A stretch of 10,000 nt of DNA from Stramonita haemastoma (taxonomy: Eukaryota; Mollusca; Gastropoda; Neogastropoda; Muricidae). The position numbers were made by a program, and so were the translations under genes. The stretch lies in contig CM060342.1 in the NCBI GenBank assembly GCA_030674155.1, positions 28,319,084-28,329,083 of the forward strand, read 5' to 3'. This document shows positions 1-8,200 of the stretch, piece after piece. A model generated the notes under the pieces. That model had not been told where the DNA came from. It did not search any database and saw only the letters and a list, made by a program, of their open reading frames with translations. Each line of letters opens with the position of its first letter. The first letter of the stretch is position 1.

Positions 1-107
1 TCAGTCTCTCTCTCTCTCTCCTCTCCTATCTCTCCTCTCCTCTCTCTCTCTCTCTCCTCTCTCTCTCGCTCTCTCCCCTCTCTCCCTCTCTCTCTCTCCT
101 CCTCTCT

Positions 108-178
<71 letters not shown>

Positions 179-198
179 CTCTCCTCTCTCTCTCTCTC
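1..198. repeat. (CT)n pyrimidine microsatellite, left-truncated by window edge
   Basis: Nearly every base on the plus strand is C or T. Runs of CT are broken repeatedly by CTCCT, and there are single G or A interruptions near 67 and 109. Such homopurine/homopyrimidine tracts can form triplex (H-DNA) structures and mutate by replication slippage. Open frames across it encode only Ser-Leu or Arg-Glu repeats, so it is not coding. The array reaches base 1, so its true left end is not seen. The 112 bases after it (199-310) are ordinary unique sequence with nothing recognisable. Confidence 0.97.
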
Positions 199-310
199 CA
201 TAGTACGTGTCAAATTTATCATGCTTCATTTTGCATTACACTCACACCCCTGCCCCCCTCACCTGGTGTATTGTGGTCCAAGGCCAAGGTACCATCAAAC
301 CATTTCAGTG

Positions 311-312
311 CT

Positions 313-408
<96 letters not shown>

Positions 409-453
409 CTCCTCTCTCTCTCTCTCATCTCTCTCTCTCATCTCTCTCTCTCT
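311..453. repeat. (CT)n pyrimidine microsatellite
   Basis: A pure CT dinucleotide array with CTCCT interruptions and two CATCT interruptions near its right end. It has the same strand orientation and the same type of interruption as the array at 1-198. The two may be one older tract split by the 112-bp unique stretch between them, or two independent expansions. It abuts the retroposon 3' end that starts near 457. Confidence 0.97.
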
Positions 454-456
454 GTA

Positions 457-543
457 AAGGCGGGGACTGGATGTAAAAAAGCACACGAGTGCTTATCTAT
501 TATTCTCGAATAAAAGAATTTTGCCTTGCCTTGCGTTGCCTTG
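457..543 (+). mobile_element. Retroposon 3' end (SINE/LINE tail), copy A, with pentamer tail
   Basis: The stretch contains GACTGGATG, then a GAGTGCTTAT core, then CTCGAATAAAAGAA, which includes the polyadenylation-like hexamer AATAAA. It ends in about five TTGCC-type pentamers (about 519-543). A similar sequence lies at 5526-5627 in the same orientation, matching over roughly 60 bp with substitutions and small indels. Short tandem repeats at the end of a conserved 3' sequence are typical of SINEs and LINEs mobilised by non-LTR reverse transcriptase. No 5' part is seen: upstream is the (CT)n array. The family cannot be named from this window. Confidence 0.5.
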
Positions 544-569
544 TCTCTCTCTCTCACCTCAAACCTTTC

Positions 570-638
570 ACCTCTACCACTACCACCACCTCTACCACCA
601 CCACCACCACTACCACCACCGCCACCACCACCATCACC
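570..638. repeat. (ACC)n trinucleotide microsatellite
   Basis: CAC/ACC triplets with CTC, CTA and GCC variants run through this stretch. They are followed by a weaker CAT/ATC triplet patch at about 667-690. Translation gives Thr or His runs, or Gly on the other strand. This is simple-sequence DNA, not a protein gene. Confidence 0.93.
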
Positions 639-723
639 AAAGATCATAATAACCAGCTAGCTTACACCATCATTATCATCACCATAACCGTTACAACGTG
701 TGAGATGTTACACACAGAACAAG

Positions 724-1044
724 CGGGAGTAAGGGGGGGGGATGAGGCGGGGAGGAGGGAGGGGAGAGAGGATGTGAATTAGATGGGTGGGGGTGGGGTG
801 GTGGTGGGTGGGGAGGAGAGAAGCGAGGGGCAGTCTAAGGAGGAGGGGGAAGGGGATGATGGTGGTTGGAGAGCTAGTATAGAGATATATAGCAGCAGTT
901 GGGAGGTATATAATATATGTAGAGAGAGAGACGGGACAGAGGGATGGATGAACTAGGGACGGTTGTGGTGGTTGTGGTGGGGGGAGGGGCAGATGGGGGA
1001 AGGGAAGAGGAGGGGTAGAGGTGGGGGAGGGAGGGAGGGAGAAG
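724..1044. repeat. G-rich low-complexity tract, quadruplex-prone
   Basis: The plus strand is strongly enriched in G. Runs of three to nine G are separated by A, T or short linkers, for example around 733-741, 784-813, 845-855, 960-1008 and 1022-1044. Many sets of four closely spaced G-runs meet the usual pattern for a G-quadruplex. A small AT-rich island (about 875-920) interrupts it. There is no coding potential and no clear repeat unit. Confidence 0.8.
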
Positions 1045-1141
1045 AGCGACAGCTGTAGGCTATAGTTTGTGGAAGATGGTTGTTGTTTTTTCTTATATTA
1101 TGAAGTGATGGCGTGTGGCTGGTGAGTTGGGGGTGGGGGTG

Positions 1142-1240
1142 GGGTTTTGTTTTTAATCTGTTTGTTTTGTTTTGTTTTTGTTGTTGCTATTAGTTTGTTT
1201 TTTTCTTTCTTTCTTTTCGTTTTGTTTTGTTTTGTTTTGT
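1142..1240. repeat. T-rich tract with TTTTG pentamers
   Basis: T-rich sequence made of TTTG and TTTTG steps, with a TTTC patch near 1203-1217 and a clean run of TTTTG pentamers at about 1219-1240. It runs directly into the (GT)n array. Open frames through it give only hydrophobic low-complexity peptides. Confidence 0.85.
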
Positions 1241-1276
1241 GTGTGGTGTGTGTGTGTGTGTGTGCGGTGCGTGCTG

Positions 1277-1307
<31 letters not shown>

Positions 1308-1351
1308 TGTGTGTGTGTGTGGTGTGTGTGTGGAGTGGATGTGTGTGTGTT
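1238..1351. repeat. (GT)n dinucleotide microsatellite, interrupted
   Basis: GT dinucleotides with GTGGTG and GCGGTGCGTGCTG interruptions. Alternating purine-pyrimidine DNA of this length can adopt Z-DNA under supercoiling. The 1352-1538 stretch that follows is T/G-rich with scattered TGTC tetramers and one GC-rich spot (CCGCCGCGCGCG, about 1494-1505). No gene is seen there. Confidence 0.95.
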
Positions 1352-1538
1352 TTATCCCTCTCTATCTTTTTTGTGTGTGCATGGCTGTCAATACGTGTCT
1401 ATTTGTCTGTTTGTTGGCTCGTGTGTCTGTCTGACTGTGTGGTTTGTGTGGGTGTGGGGATGCATGTTTCTCAATATCTCTGTTTACATCTGTCCGCCGC
1501 GCGCGCCTTTGCCTCTGGGGTGTCTTTCATAAAATACC

Positions 1539-1866
<328 letters not shown>

Positions 1867-2046
1867 TGCTTTTGTTTTTGTATTTTGAGCATTGTTTTAA
1901 CAAATAAATTTCAACAATTTTTCTTGTTGTTTGCTCTGTTGATCACATTAAGCTGTGCGCCTTCTGGCAGAGTATAATAGATATTAGTCATATGAACTGT
2001 ACATAGTTATTTATCACTGTCTATTGGACTACAATATTTTTTAACC
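1867..2046. other. Unique AT-rich spacer
   Basis: This stretch joins the compound microsatellite to the minisatellite and is ordinary AT-rich sequence. No open frame, RNA fold or element end is recognised. An AATAAA occurs at about 1903 but has no gene context. Confidence 0.6.
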
Positions 2047-2860
2047 CTAAATTTAGGGGGAAATCCACTCAAACTAGGGAGGGTGGAGAGGAGGGTGTCC
2101 AATCAACTAGCTTCAGAGAAATGTTCTCCACTTCAGAGAGAAAAACCACTCAAGTTCATGGGTAAATACATTCACATTTAGGAGGAAATACATACAAATT
2201 CATTGGGGAATTCCACTTGAATTTGGGGGAAGTTCTATTCCACTGAGTTCAGTAGAAAATTCCATTCTATTACCTTCAGGAATAAAATCCATTGCATTAA
2301 CTTCGGGAGAAAAAAACTCCATTCCACTATAGAAGAAAAGTCAATTCCATTAACTTCAGAAGAAAAATCCATTGCCCTAACTGCAGGAGAAAATCCATTG
2401 TACTAACTTCCGGAGTAAATTCCATTCCTCTAACTTCCGGAGTAAATTCCATTCCACTAACTTCAGGGGCAAACACCATTCCACTAACTTCAAGAGAAAA
2501 CTTCATTGCACTAACTTCAGGAGTATAATCTATTCCACTAACTTCAGAAGACAAAATCCATTTCACTAACTTCAGGAAAAAAAAAACTCCATTCCACTAA
2601 CTCCAGGAGAAAAACTCCATTCCACTAACTTCAGGAGAAAAATTCCATTCCACTAACTCCTGGAGAAAATCCAATCTTCGAACTTAAGGAGAATAACTAT
2701 TGCACCTGTTTCAGGAGTAAAATCCATTCCACAAATTTTGTGGGTGAAAATTGATCCCACTAACTTTATGGGTGAAAATCCATTCCACTAACTTCATGGG
2801 TGAAAATCCATTACACCAACTTCATGGGTGAAAATCCATTCCACTAAGCTAACTTCAGCA
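2047..2860. repeat. Degenerate 27/28-bp minisatellite array
   Basis: The unit is approximately CCATTCCACTAACTTCAGG followed by AGAAAA or a close variant. TAACTTC cores at 2404, 2431, 2458, 2485, 2512, 2539 and 2567 are spaced 27, 27, 27, 27, 27 and 28 bp. Further right the spacing is mostly 28 (2761, 2789, 2817, 2845), with a variant in which CAGGAG is replaced by CATGGGTG. Left of about 2300 the units are much more degenerate. Roughly 29 units fit. Because 27 is a multiple of three, the minus strand has an open frame (2327-2566) repeating a nine-residue motif like MEFTPEVSG. That is a by-product of the period, not evidence for a gene. Confidence 0.92.
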
Positions 2861-3000
2861 GGAAAATCCCCACCACCAAGGATCAGATCAGCAGCAACAA
2901 GGCTGAGTAGGGAGGGATTTTTTTTCCCACTCCCAGTAATATCTTCTTAAACAACCTTACGCGCCTATCCATCCTCCTCCAAGCTATCTTCCACATTACA

Positions 3001-3160
3001 TCCCACCCCCCTCACGTTCAAATCCTCCTCCTCCCCCCCCCCAACCCCCCCATCCCCCACCCCCCAACTTCCTCCTCATAACCTTCCTCCTCTCTTGTTC
3101 ATGCTCCACCCCCATCCTCCTCAGCACCCTCCCCCCCCCCCTCCACCCCCATCTTCCCCC
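3001..3160. repeat. C-rich low-complexity tract (G-quadruplex/i-motif type)
   Basis: C-runs of four to ten are separated by A, T or CT on the plus strand, with CCTCCT patches. The minus strand would be quadruplex-forming and the plus strand i-motif-forming. The preceding 2861-3000 is unique sequence. No gene is seen. Confidence 0.85.
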
Positions 3161-3279
3161 TCGCCGCAGTACAACGCCACAGCAGCTGTGTGCCAGGTAT
3201 GACAAGATGTTGCATCAAGCGTTGTACCAAGGTGTGTCATAGCATCACATCCTCGTTGTCCGAACCTATGTATGTACGT

Positions 3280-3301
3280 GTGTATGCATGCATGCATACA
3301 C
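3280..3301. repeat. 22-bp perfect palindrome with imperfect outer arms
   Basis: The 22 bases read identically on both strands and centre on ATGCATGCAT. Outside it the left GTACGTG (3274-3280) can pair with the right CACGTAC (3307-3313) if about five extra bases on the right are looped out, giving a longer imperfect hairpin. Alternating purines and pyrimidines also make it Z-DNA-prone. It may simply be a decayed ATGC/GT microsatellite. Confidence 0.8.
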
Positions 3302-3697
3302 GCGCACACGTACACAAAGAGCATTGAACTATTTACCTGCGCGATATTAAGTTAGACCTGTGTGTTGGAATTGGTTTGTTAATGGGTGTGTTTTTTTTTT
3401 CTTTTTGGTTGCTGTTCAGGAGACGAGGTTGGTTGTTTTGGTTTTTTTAAAGTATTAGTTGGTTTTTGTTAGGGGTTTTTTAGGGTGGTTTATTTTGTTG
3501 TTGTTGTTCCCAGAGAGGTGAATAACTTGGTGAGTATGCGTTGTTTTAAAAAAGAAAATTTGTTGCTGGGTGTCTTGTGCGTAAGTTGCTGTGTAAAAGA
3601 TCATTATAGGCTGTATGTTTACTTGTCCATGGTTTGGGTTTCTTTTGTTCTTTTCTTCTTTTCTTTTTTTTTCATTCCTTGGCTAGTGTTCCAAGGT
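3302..3697. other. Unique T/G-rich stretch, no gene recognised
   Basis: Ordinary sequence with T-runs (about 3391-3400 and 3663-3672) and GGTTTTTT-like patches on the plus strand. The frame opening near 3485 runs into the (TA)n tract. It encodes a hydrophobic, low-complexity peptide with no motif I recognise, and its upstream context offers no promoter or splice structure. I see no supported feature here. Confidence 0.6.
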
Positions 3698-3708
3698 CCA
3701 CCGGTGGT

Positions 3709-3709
3709 A

Positions 3710-3803
<94 letters not shown>
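3709..3803. repeat. (TA)n dinucleotide microsatellite, 95 bp
   Basis: Uninterrupted TA steps except for two ATTA phase shifts near 3733 and 3749. Every part is self-complementary, so the tract can extrude as a cruciform. Directly to its left is a perfect 10-bp palindrome, CCACCGGTGG (3698-3707). The 3804-3998 stretch that follows is unique sequence without a recognised gene. Confidence 0.98.
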
Positions 3804-3806
<3 letters not shown>

Positions 3807-4073
3807 TTCGTATGCGACTGTTTTTTGCTCACCATTAAGGTAGCCGCATTCCGATGATGTTTGAATATGACAGTAGTGTGTCTGTGCGCATTTTGAAAAT
3901 GTTGTCATCTGTTCTTACCGGCAGGTCTACTCTTCTCAATGGGCAAAACAGGGTTTAACGTATAGGCAAGATGTTCTGAGTGCGCTCGCACACGCCAGTT
4001 TTGTTGAACGTCTCATTTGAAGGACTTTCAGGGAAAGGAGTCAGTACTGATGATAACTCCAGGGCTAATGTGC

Positions 4074-4092
4074 GGGGGGGGGGGGGGGGGGG
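4074..4092. repeat. Poly(G) run, 19 bases
   Basis: Nineteen consecutive G on the plus strand, inside the minus-strand SINE. Together with the C-run at 4193-4218 it forms an inverted pair of homopolymers about 100 bp apart. Confidence 0.97.
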
Positions 4093-4126
4093 TCGGGGGA
4101 TTGCATCAAATTGGTTTCTCCGTAGT

Positions 4127-4179
4127 GGTTCGAATACGGGCCATGAGATCGTAATCTTGACGCTCTAACCACTAAGCTA
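4127..4179 (-). promoter_or_regulatory. Pol III type 2 internal promoter (A and B boxes) of the SINE
   Basis: On the minus strand the A box (4161-4179) fits TRGCNNAGYNGG well. The B box (4127-4137) keeps the TTCGA core but has T and A where the two leading G are expected. TTCGAA is its own complement, so the same site also reads GGTTCGAATAC on the plus strand, but no plus-strand A box lies at the right distance. Activity cannot be judged from the sequence. Confidence 0.5.
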
Positions 4180-4192
4180 TTTTGCACGCCCT

Positions 4193-4218
4193 CCCCCCCC
4201 CCCCCCCCCCCCCCCCCC
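4193..4218. repeat. Poly(C) run, 26 bases
   Basis: Twenty-six consecutive C on the plus strand, directly at the 5' edge of the minus-strand SINE. Runs of this length are rare because they are hard to replicate and sequence. The exact length should be treated as uncertain. Confidence 0.95.
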
Positions 4219-4360
4219 GCTACCACCACCACCTTCTCCTGTTGATGTATGAATTGAGTTTGATATTTTTTATGCTAATATCGTAAAATGGTTTCTTGTT
4301 TTGCTTTTGTGTTTTTTTTTATTCGTTGATATATTGATCTTAATATGCATGTGCCTCTCA

Positions 4361-4575
4361 CCCCCCACCCCCCACCCCACCCCCAAACAATAGCAACAAC
4401 CCCACCACCAACAACAACAAAAACAAAAAAAAGACCCAAACTCAGGCAACAAGAACTAAACAAAAATCCAAACACACTCACAAAACTGACAATACACAAA
4501 ACAAGAAACCCTAGATGAAGCAAAGAAACAAACAAATAAAACAAACAAATAAAACACCGAACAAACAGACAAAAA
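4361..4575. repeat. A/C-rich low-complexity stretch
   Basis: It begins with C-runs separated by A (4361-4386), continues into AAC and ACC triplets (4387-4432), then A-rich sequence with AAAC/AAAT tetramers (about 4525-4570). Minus-strand frames through it are hydrophobic and low-complexity. The neighbouring 4219-4360 and 4576-4713 are unique, with a near-direct repeat TGAACGC at about 4598 and 4609. Confidence 0.75.
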
Positions 4576-4713
4576 ATGGTAGACATGAAATACATGATTG
4601 AACGCGGGTGAACGCAGTTGAAGAAAAAGAAAAGAACCTGAAATAACTATTCTAAGAAAAAAAAAAATGATAGGCCCTATTTCACGTTTAGCTCTATTGA
4701 TTATAGAATGACA

Positions 4714-4919
<206 letters not shown>

Positions 4920-5009
4920 AGCAAATAGCTAAGGTTTTCTTATCTTCCTATTACGCAAGATGAAGTAGGGTTTCTTTTAAAACTCTCATTGTGCCAACCC
5001 AGGCAATAC

Positions 5010-5085
5010 AGAGCATGGAATGGATCCCACGCCATTGGGTCACCACCATTACAATAGGACTCATTGTATAGCTGAGAATGGTTTT
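5010..5085. repeat. Possible dispersed repeat, copy 1
   Basis: This segment shares blocks with 5761-5831 in the same order and orientation: AGAGCATGGAAT(A/G)GAT, then a CACTGGGTCA/CATTGGGTCA block, then ATGGTTTTC. An indel of about 13 bp separates the later blocks. It could be an old duplicated fragment or part of a transposon. I do not recognise the family. Confidence 0.4.
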
Positions 5086-5117
5086 CCGCCTTGACACCAG
5101 ACCCCCCACTCTGACTC

Positions 5118-5475
<358 letters not shown>

Positions 5476-5525
5476 TGTGTTTGTGTCTTGTTTTGTTTTG
5501 GTATTGTTTTGTTCTCTTTTATGAT

Positions 5526-5627
5526 AGGGGCGAAGGTTGGATTTTTTTTTTGAAAGGACATGAGCGCTTATTCCTTATCTTCGAAATAAGAAAAAAAAGA
5601 AAAGATGTCATTCGATTTGATTTGATT
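5526..5627 (+). mobile_element. Retroposon 3' end (SINE/LINE tail), copy B, with pentamer tail
   Basis: It shares with 457-543 the sequence of blocks GGCG..GG.TGGAT, an A-rich link, CA(C/T)GAG(T/C)GCTTAT, and TCTCGAATAA or TCTTCGAAATAA. After an A-rich patch it ends in GATTT-type pentamers (about 5608-5627), where copy A has TTGCC pentamers. A conserved 3' end followed by a variable short tandem repeat is expected of non-LTR retroposons. The ten-T run at 5542-5551 replaces a different link in copy A. Confidence 0.45.
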
Positions 5628-5690
5628 CTCTCGTTGAACAAGAGCTCAAAAGTACAAGAACGGTCTTCTTCGTCTATCAGATCCACTGTA

Positions 5691-5721
5691 CCCCCCCCCC
5701 CTCCCCCCTCCCTACTCCCCC
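5691..5721. repeat. C-rich run
   Basis: Ten C followed by C-runs broken by single T and A. It is simple-sequence DNA. No regulatory meaning can be assigned. Confidence 0.85.
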
Positions 5722-5760
5722 ACACTCTGGTCTCCTCACTGTCTGAATCAATTGAAAGGA

Positions 5761-5831
5761 GAGCATGGAATAGATTTGAAAGCACTGGGTCAAGATTGAC
5801 AGTGCATTCTTTGTATGGTTTTCAGAATGAT
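5761..5831. repeat. Possible dispersed repeat, copy 2
   Basis: This is the partner of 5010-5085, with shared blocks AGCATGGAATAGAT, GCACTGGGTCA and ATGGTTTTC. It is followed, after 26 bases, by a 28-base poly(A) run (5858-5885), which could be the tail of a retrocopy running on the plus strand. Copy 1 has no poly(A) in the matching place. Confidence 0.4.
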
Positions 5832-5853
5832 GACATGGTTCCATATCATCTTG

Positions 5854-5857
<4 letters not shown>

Positions 5858-5885
<28 letters not shown>
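5858..5885 (+). repeat. Poly(A) run, 28 bases
   Basis: Twenty-eight consecutive A. It may be the tail of a plus-strand retroposed sequence ending just upstream (5761-5857) or a simple homopolymer. There is no AATAAA in the preceding 30 bases, which weakens the retrocopy reading. Confidence 0.9.
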
Positions 5886-5886
<1 letters not shown>

Positions 5887-5891
5887 ATGTT

Positions 5892-5934
5892 TGAGGGAGA
5901 GAGAGGGGGATAGAGGGAGGGTGGGTGGGTGTGA

Positions 5935-5968
<34 letters not shown>

Positions 5969-6053
5969 GTGTGTGTGTGGTGTGTGTGTGGTGTGTGTGA
6001 GTGTGGGTGGTGGTGAGAGTGAGTGAGAGTGAGTGAGAGAGAGAGAGAGTAAG
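5892..6053. repeat. Purine-rich and (GT)n/(GA)n compound repeat
   Basis: A GA/GGGA purine stretch and GGGT tetramers (5892-5932) lead to (GT)n with GGTG interruptions (5938-6010), then GAGT and GA repeats (6014-6053). The plus strand changes here from pyrimidine-rich to purine-rich compared with the arrays to the left. The unique island 6054-6110 follows and contains GGCCTTAGGCC, a near-perfect small palindrome. Confidence 0.93.
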
Positions 6054-6110
6054 TGAGCTCAGACTTTAGACTTTTACTGTACATCGGCCTTAGGCCACAA
6101 TACAAAAGCA

Positions 6111-6264
6111 AAAGAGAGTGAGAGAGAGACTTCAGACTTCAGTGAGAGAGAGAGAGTCAGAGACAGTAACAGAGACAGAGACAGACATACAGACAGACAG
6201 ATAGAGAGACAGACAGACAGGCTGACAGATAGACAGAGACAGAGACAGACAAAAAAGACATAGA
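6111..6264. repeat. (GA)n/(ACAG)n compound repeat
   Basis: GA repeats containing a short direct repeat, ACTTCAG-ACTTCAG (6129-6142), are followed by AGAC/ACAG tetramers with ATAG variants (6160-6250). The minus-strand reading gives the Leu/Ser/Val/Cys peptides expected of such repeats, not a gene. Confidence 0.93.
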
Positions 6265-6660
<396 letters not shown>

Positions 6661-6765
6661 AAATACACAGAGACAGAGGAAGAAGAGACAGGGAGACAAA
6701 AAGACAGATAAAGATTATAGAGAAAGAGATAGAGACAGAAAAAGCCAGACTGACAAACAGACAGA

Positions 6766-7105
6766 CAAATCCAAACCTGAAAGCTTAAAACATCGACACT
6801 AGCATTTGAAACGCGTATCATGCAGCAAAAAACGCAGCAGGATTAAAAAACTGTGAATGCTCAAAATACCGCAAAACGTTAATGTCTTATGCTATGTAAA
6901 GTGCCTCCCCACATTTATGGAAAATCGAAACTTCATTTGAGATTTAAAAATATAAACAAAGATAAGAATAATGAAATATACCGATTTTTACACAAAAAGG
7001 ATATTCGTCTGGATGTCCACGTAATTATTTTGATTTTTCTTTTTAAGGGTGGGGTGGGGGATAGATAGACTCAGAGTGGGGGGTGGTTACATTCAGGTTT
7101 GAGAC
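6766..7105. other. Unique AT-rich stretch, no gene recognised
   Basis: AT-rich sequence with short A-runs, no long open frame and no clear repeat, apart from a G-rich patch (about 7047-7086) that includes GATAGATAGA. I see no exon, RNA gene or element end. It looks like ordinary intronic or intergenic DNA. Confidence 0.6.
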
Positions 7106-7965
7106 ACATTTTACATTCAACGGATCTAGTTTTAAACGATCCATTGATGCGTTTTACGTCCAGGAACGCACTTTTAGGCAATCTTGAAATTCATTTGACA
7201 ATGATCAAATCTAGTTTTCAAGGTTGCAGTGATGTGTTTTACATAAAGCAACGAACTTTTGGCAATCTTTAAAAGACATTTTACATAAAGCAACAAACTT
7301 TTGGCAATCTTCAAAACACATTTTACATAAAGCAACGTACTTTTGGCAATCTCTAAAATAAAGCAACGTACTTTTGGCAATCTTCAAAACATATTTTACA
7401 TAAAGCAACGTACTTTTGGCAATCTTCAAAACATATTTTACATAAAGCAACGTACTTTTGGCAATCTTCAAAACATATTTTACATAAAGCAACGTACTTT
7501 TGGCAATCTTCAAAACACATTTTACATAAAGCAACGTACTTTTGGCAATCTTCAAAACACATTTTACATAAAGCAACGTACTTTTGGCAATCTCTAAAAT
7601 AAAGCAACGTACTTTTGGCAATCTTCAAAACATATTTTACATAAAGGAACCTACTTTTGGCAATCTTCAAAACATATTTGTACATAAAGCAACGTACTTT
7701 TGGCAATCTTTAAAACATATTTTACATAAAGGAACCTACTTTTGGCAATCTTCAAAACATATTTTACATAAAGCCACGAACTTTTGGCAATCTTTATTTT
7801 ACATAAAGGAACCTACTTTTGGCAATCTTCAAAACATATTTTACATAAAGCAACGTACTTTTGGCAATCTTCAAAACATATTTTACATAAAGCAACGTAC
7901 TTTGGGCAATCTTCAAAACATGCTTTGCATAAAGCAACGTACTTTGGGCAACCTTTAAAACACAT
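7106..7965. repeat. 42-bp satellite-like tandem array with higher-order structure
   Basis: The monomer is TTTTACATAAAGCAACGTAC followed by TTTTGGCAATCTTCAAAACATA, 42 bp. The GGCAA core occurs at 7261, 7303, 7345, 7376, 7418, 7460, 7502, 7544, 7586, 7617, 7659, 7702, 7744, 7786, 7821, 7863, 7905 and 7947. Spacing is 42 bp except for two 31-bp monomers (ending at 7376 and 7617), one of 43 and one of 35. To the left, two diverged units of about 84 bp (about 7106-7187 and 7190-7270) share ATCTAGTTTT and TTTTA(G)GGCAATCTT, suggesting the array grew from half of an older dimer. Because 42 is a multiple of three, long frames repeat a 14-residue peptide on both strands, so these are not genes. Confidence 0.96.
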
Positions 7966-7998
7966 TGATATACAATACTGGGGTACAGCTTGAAGGTT

Positions 7999-8200
7999 CT
8001 TACCCCATGAAGATGCTGGAGGCATGTCAGTGTATAAACAGCATTCCCACCTTCTGGAAATTCTGTACTAGCCATTCTCTTTTTCTATCCCTCTCTTTCT
8101 TTCTGCTTTATTTCCTTTTCTTTATGTCATCTCCCTCCTATCTATTTACCTGCCTTCTTGGTCCATTTTCATTTTTTTCCGCAGAAAGACTTAAGATATA
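7999..8200. repeat. Diverged tandem duplication of about 205 bp, copy 1
   Basis: It begins near ACCCCATGAAGATGCTGG and continues with TGTCAGTGTATAAACAGCAT, CCACCTTCTGGAAATTCTGTA and TCTATCCCTCTCTTT. A pyrimidine-rich part follows, then CATTTTTTTCCGCAGAAAG and AAGATATAG. All these blocks recur in order in copy 2 with substitutions and small indels. The last part, a T/C tract followed by CAG, resembles a 3' splice site, but no exon can be shown. Confidence 0.85.

Larger units (their letters stand above)
3999..4196 (-). mobile_element. tRNA-derived SINE, minus strand, with expanded homopolymers
   Basis: Read on the minus strand, the element starts near 4196. It carries an A-box-like TAGCTTAGTGGTTAGAGCG (4161-4179), then a B-box-like TATTCGAACCA (4127-4137). 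The 42-base spacing between box starts is close to that in a real tRNA. This head is followed by non-tRNA sequence, a C-run (19 G on the plus strand, 4074-4092), and a 3' region with GGAGTTATCATCAGTACTG and CAAATGAGACGTTCAACAA, ending near 3999. The last motif resembles widespread SINE/LINE 3' tails, from memory only. It lacks the base pairing expected of a tRNA gene, so a SINE copy is the better call. No target-site duplications were identified. Confidence 0.6.

Noticed and set aside
2041..2058. Telomere-like TTAACCCTAA and the palindrome CCCTAAATTTAGGG
   Set aside because: There is only one copy of the hexamer in each direction and no array, so chance or a minisatellite variant is enough.
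2327..2566. Minus-strand frame with a nine-residue repeat (MEFTPEVSG-like)
   Set aside because: It follows from the 27-bp period. The frame is lost as soon as spacing changes to 28, and there is no sign of codon-level conservation.
4127..4196. A genuine tRNA gene on the minus strand
   Set aside because: The A and B boxes are well spaced, but acceptor and anticodon stems do not pair convincingly and the sequence continues into a SINE-like body and tail.
5677..6111. Minus-strand frame of 144 codons
   Set aside because: Half of it is His/Thr and Leu/Ser repeat from the GT and GA arrays plus a Phe run from poly(A). The remaining part matches no family I recognise.
7211..7958. Frames on both strands repeating a 14-residue peptide across the 42-bp array
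   Set aside because: The period 42 is divisible by three, so any stop-free phase stays open. Monomer indels of 31, 35 and 43 bp break frame freely, which selection on a protein would not allow.
7106..7965. CRISPR array
   Set aside because: The repeats are contiguous 42-bp units with no unique spacers and lie in eukaryote-type DNA.
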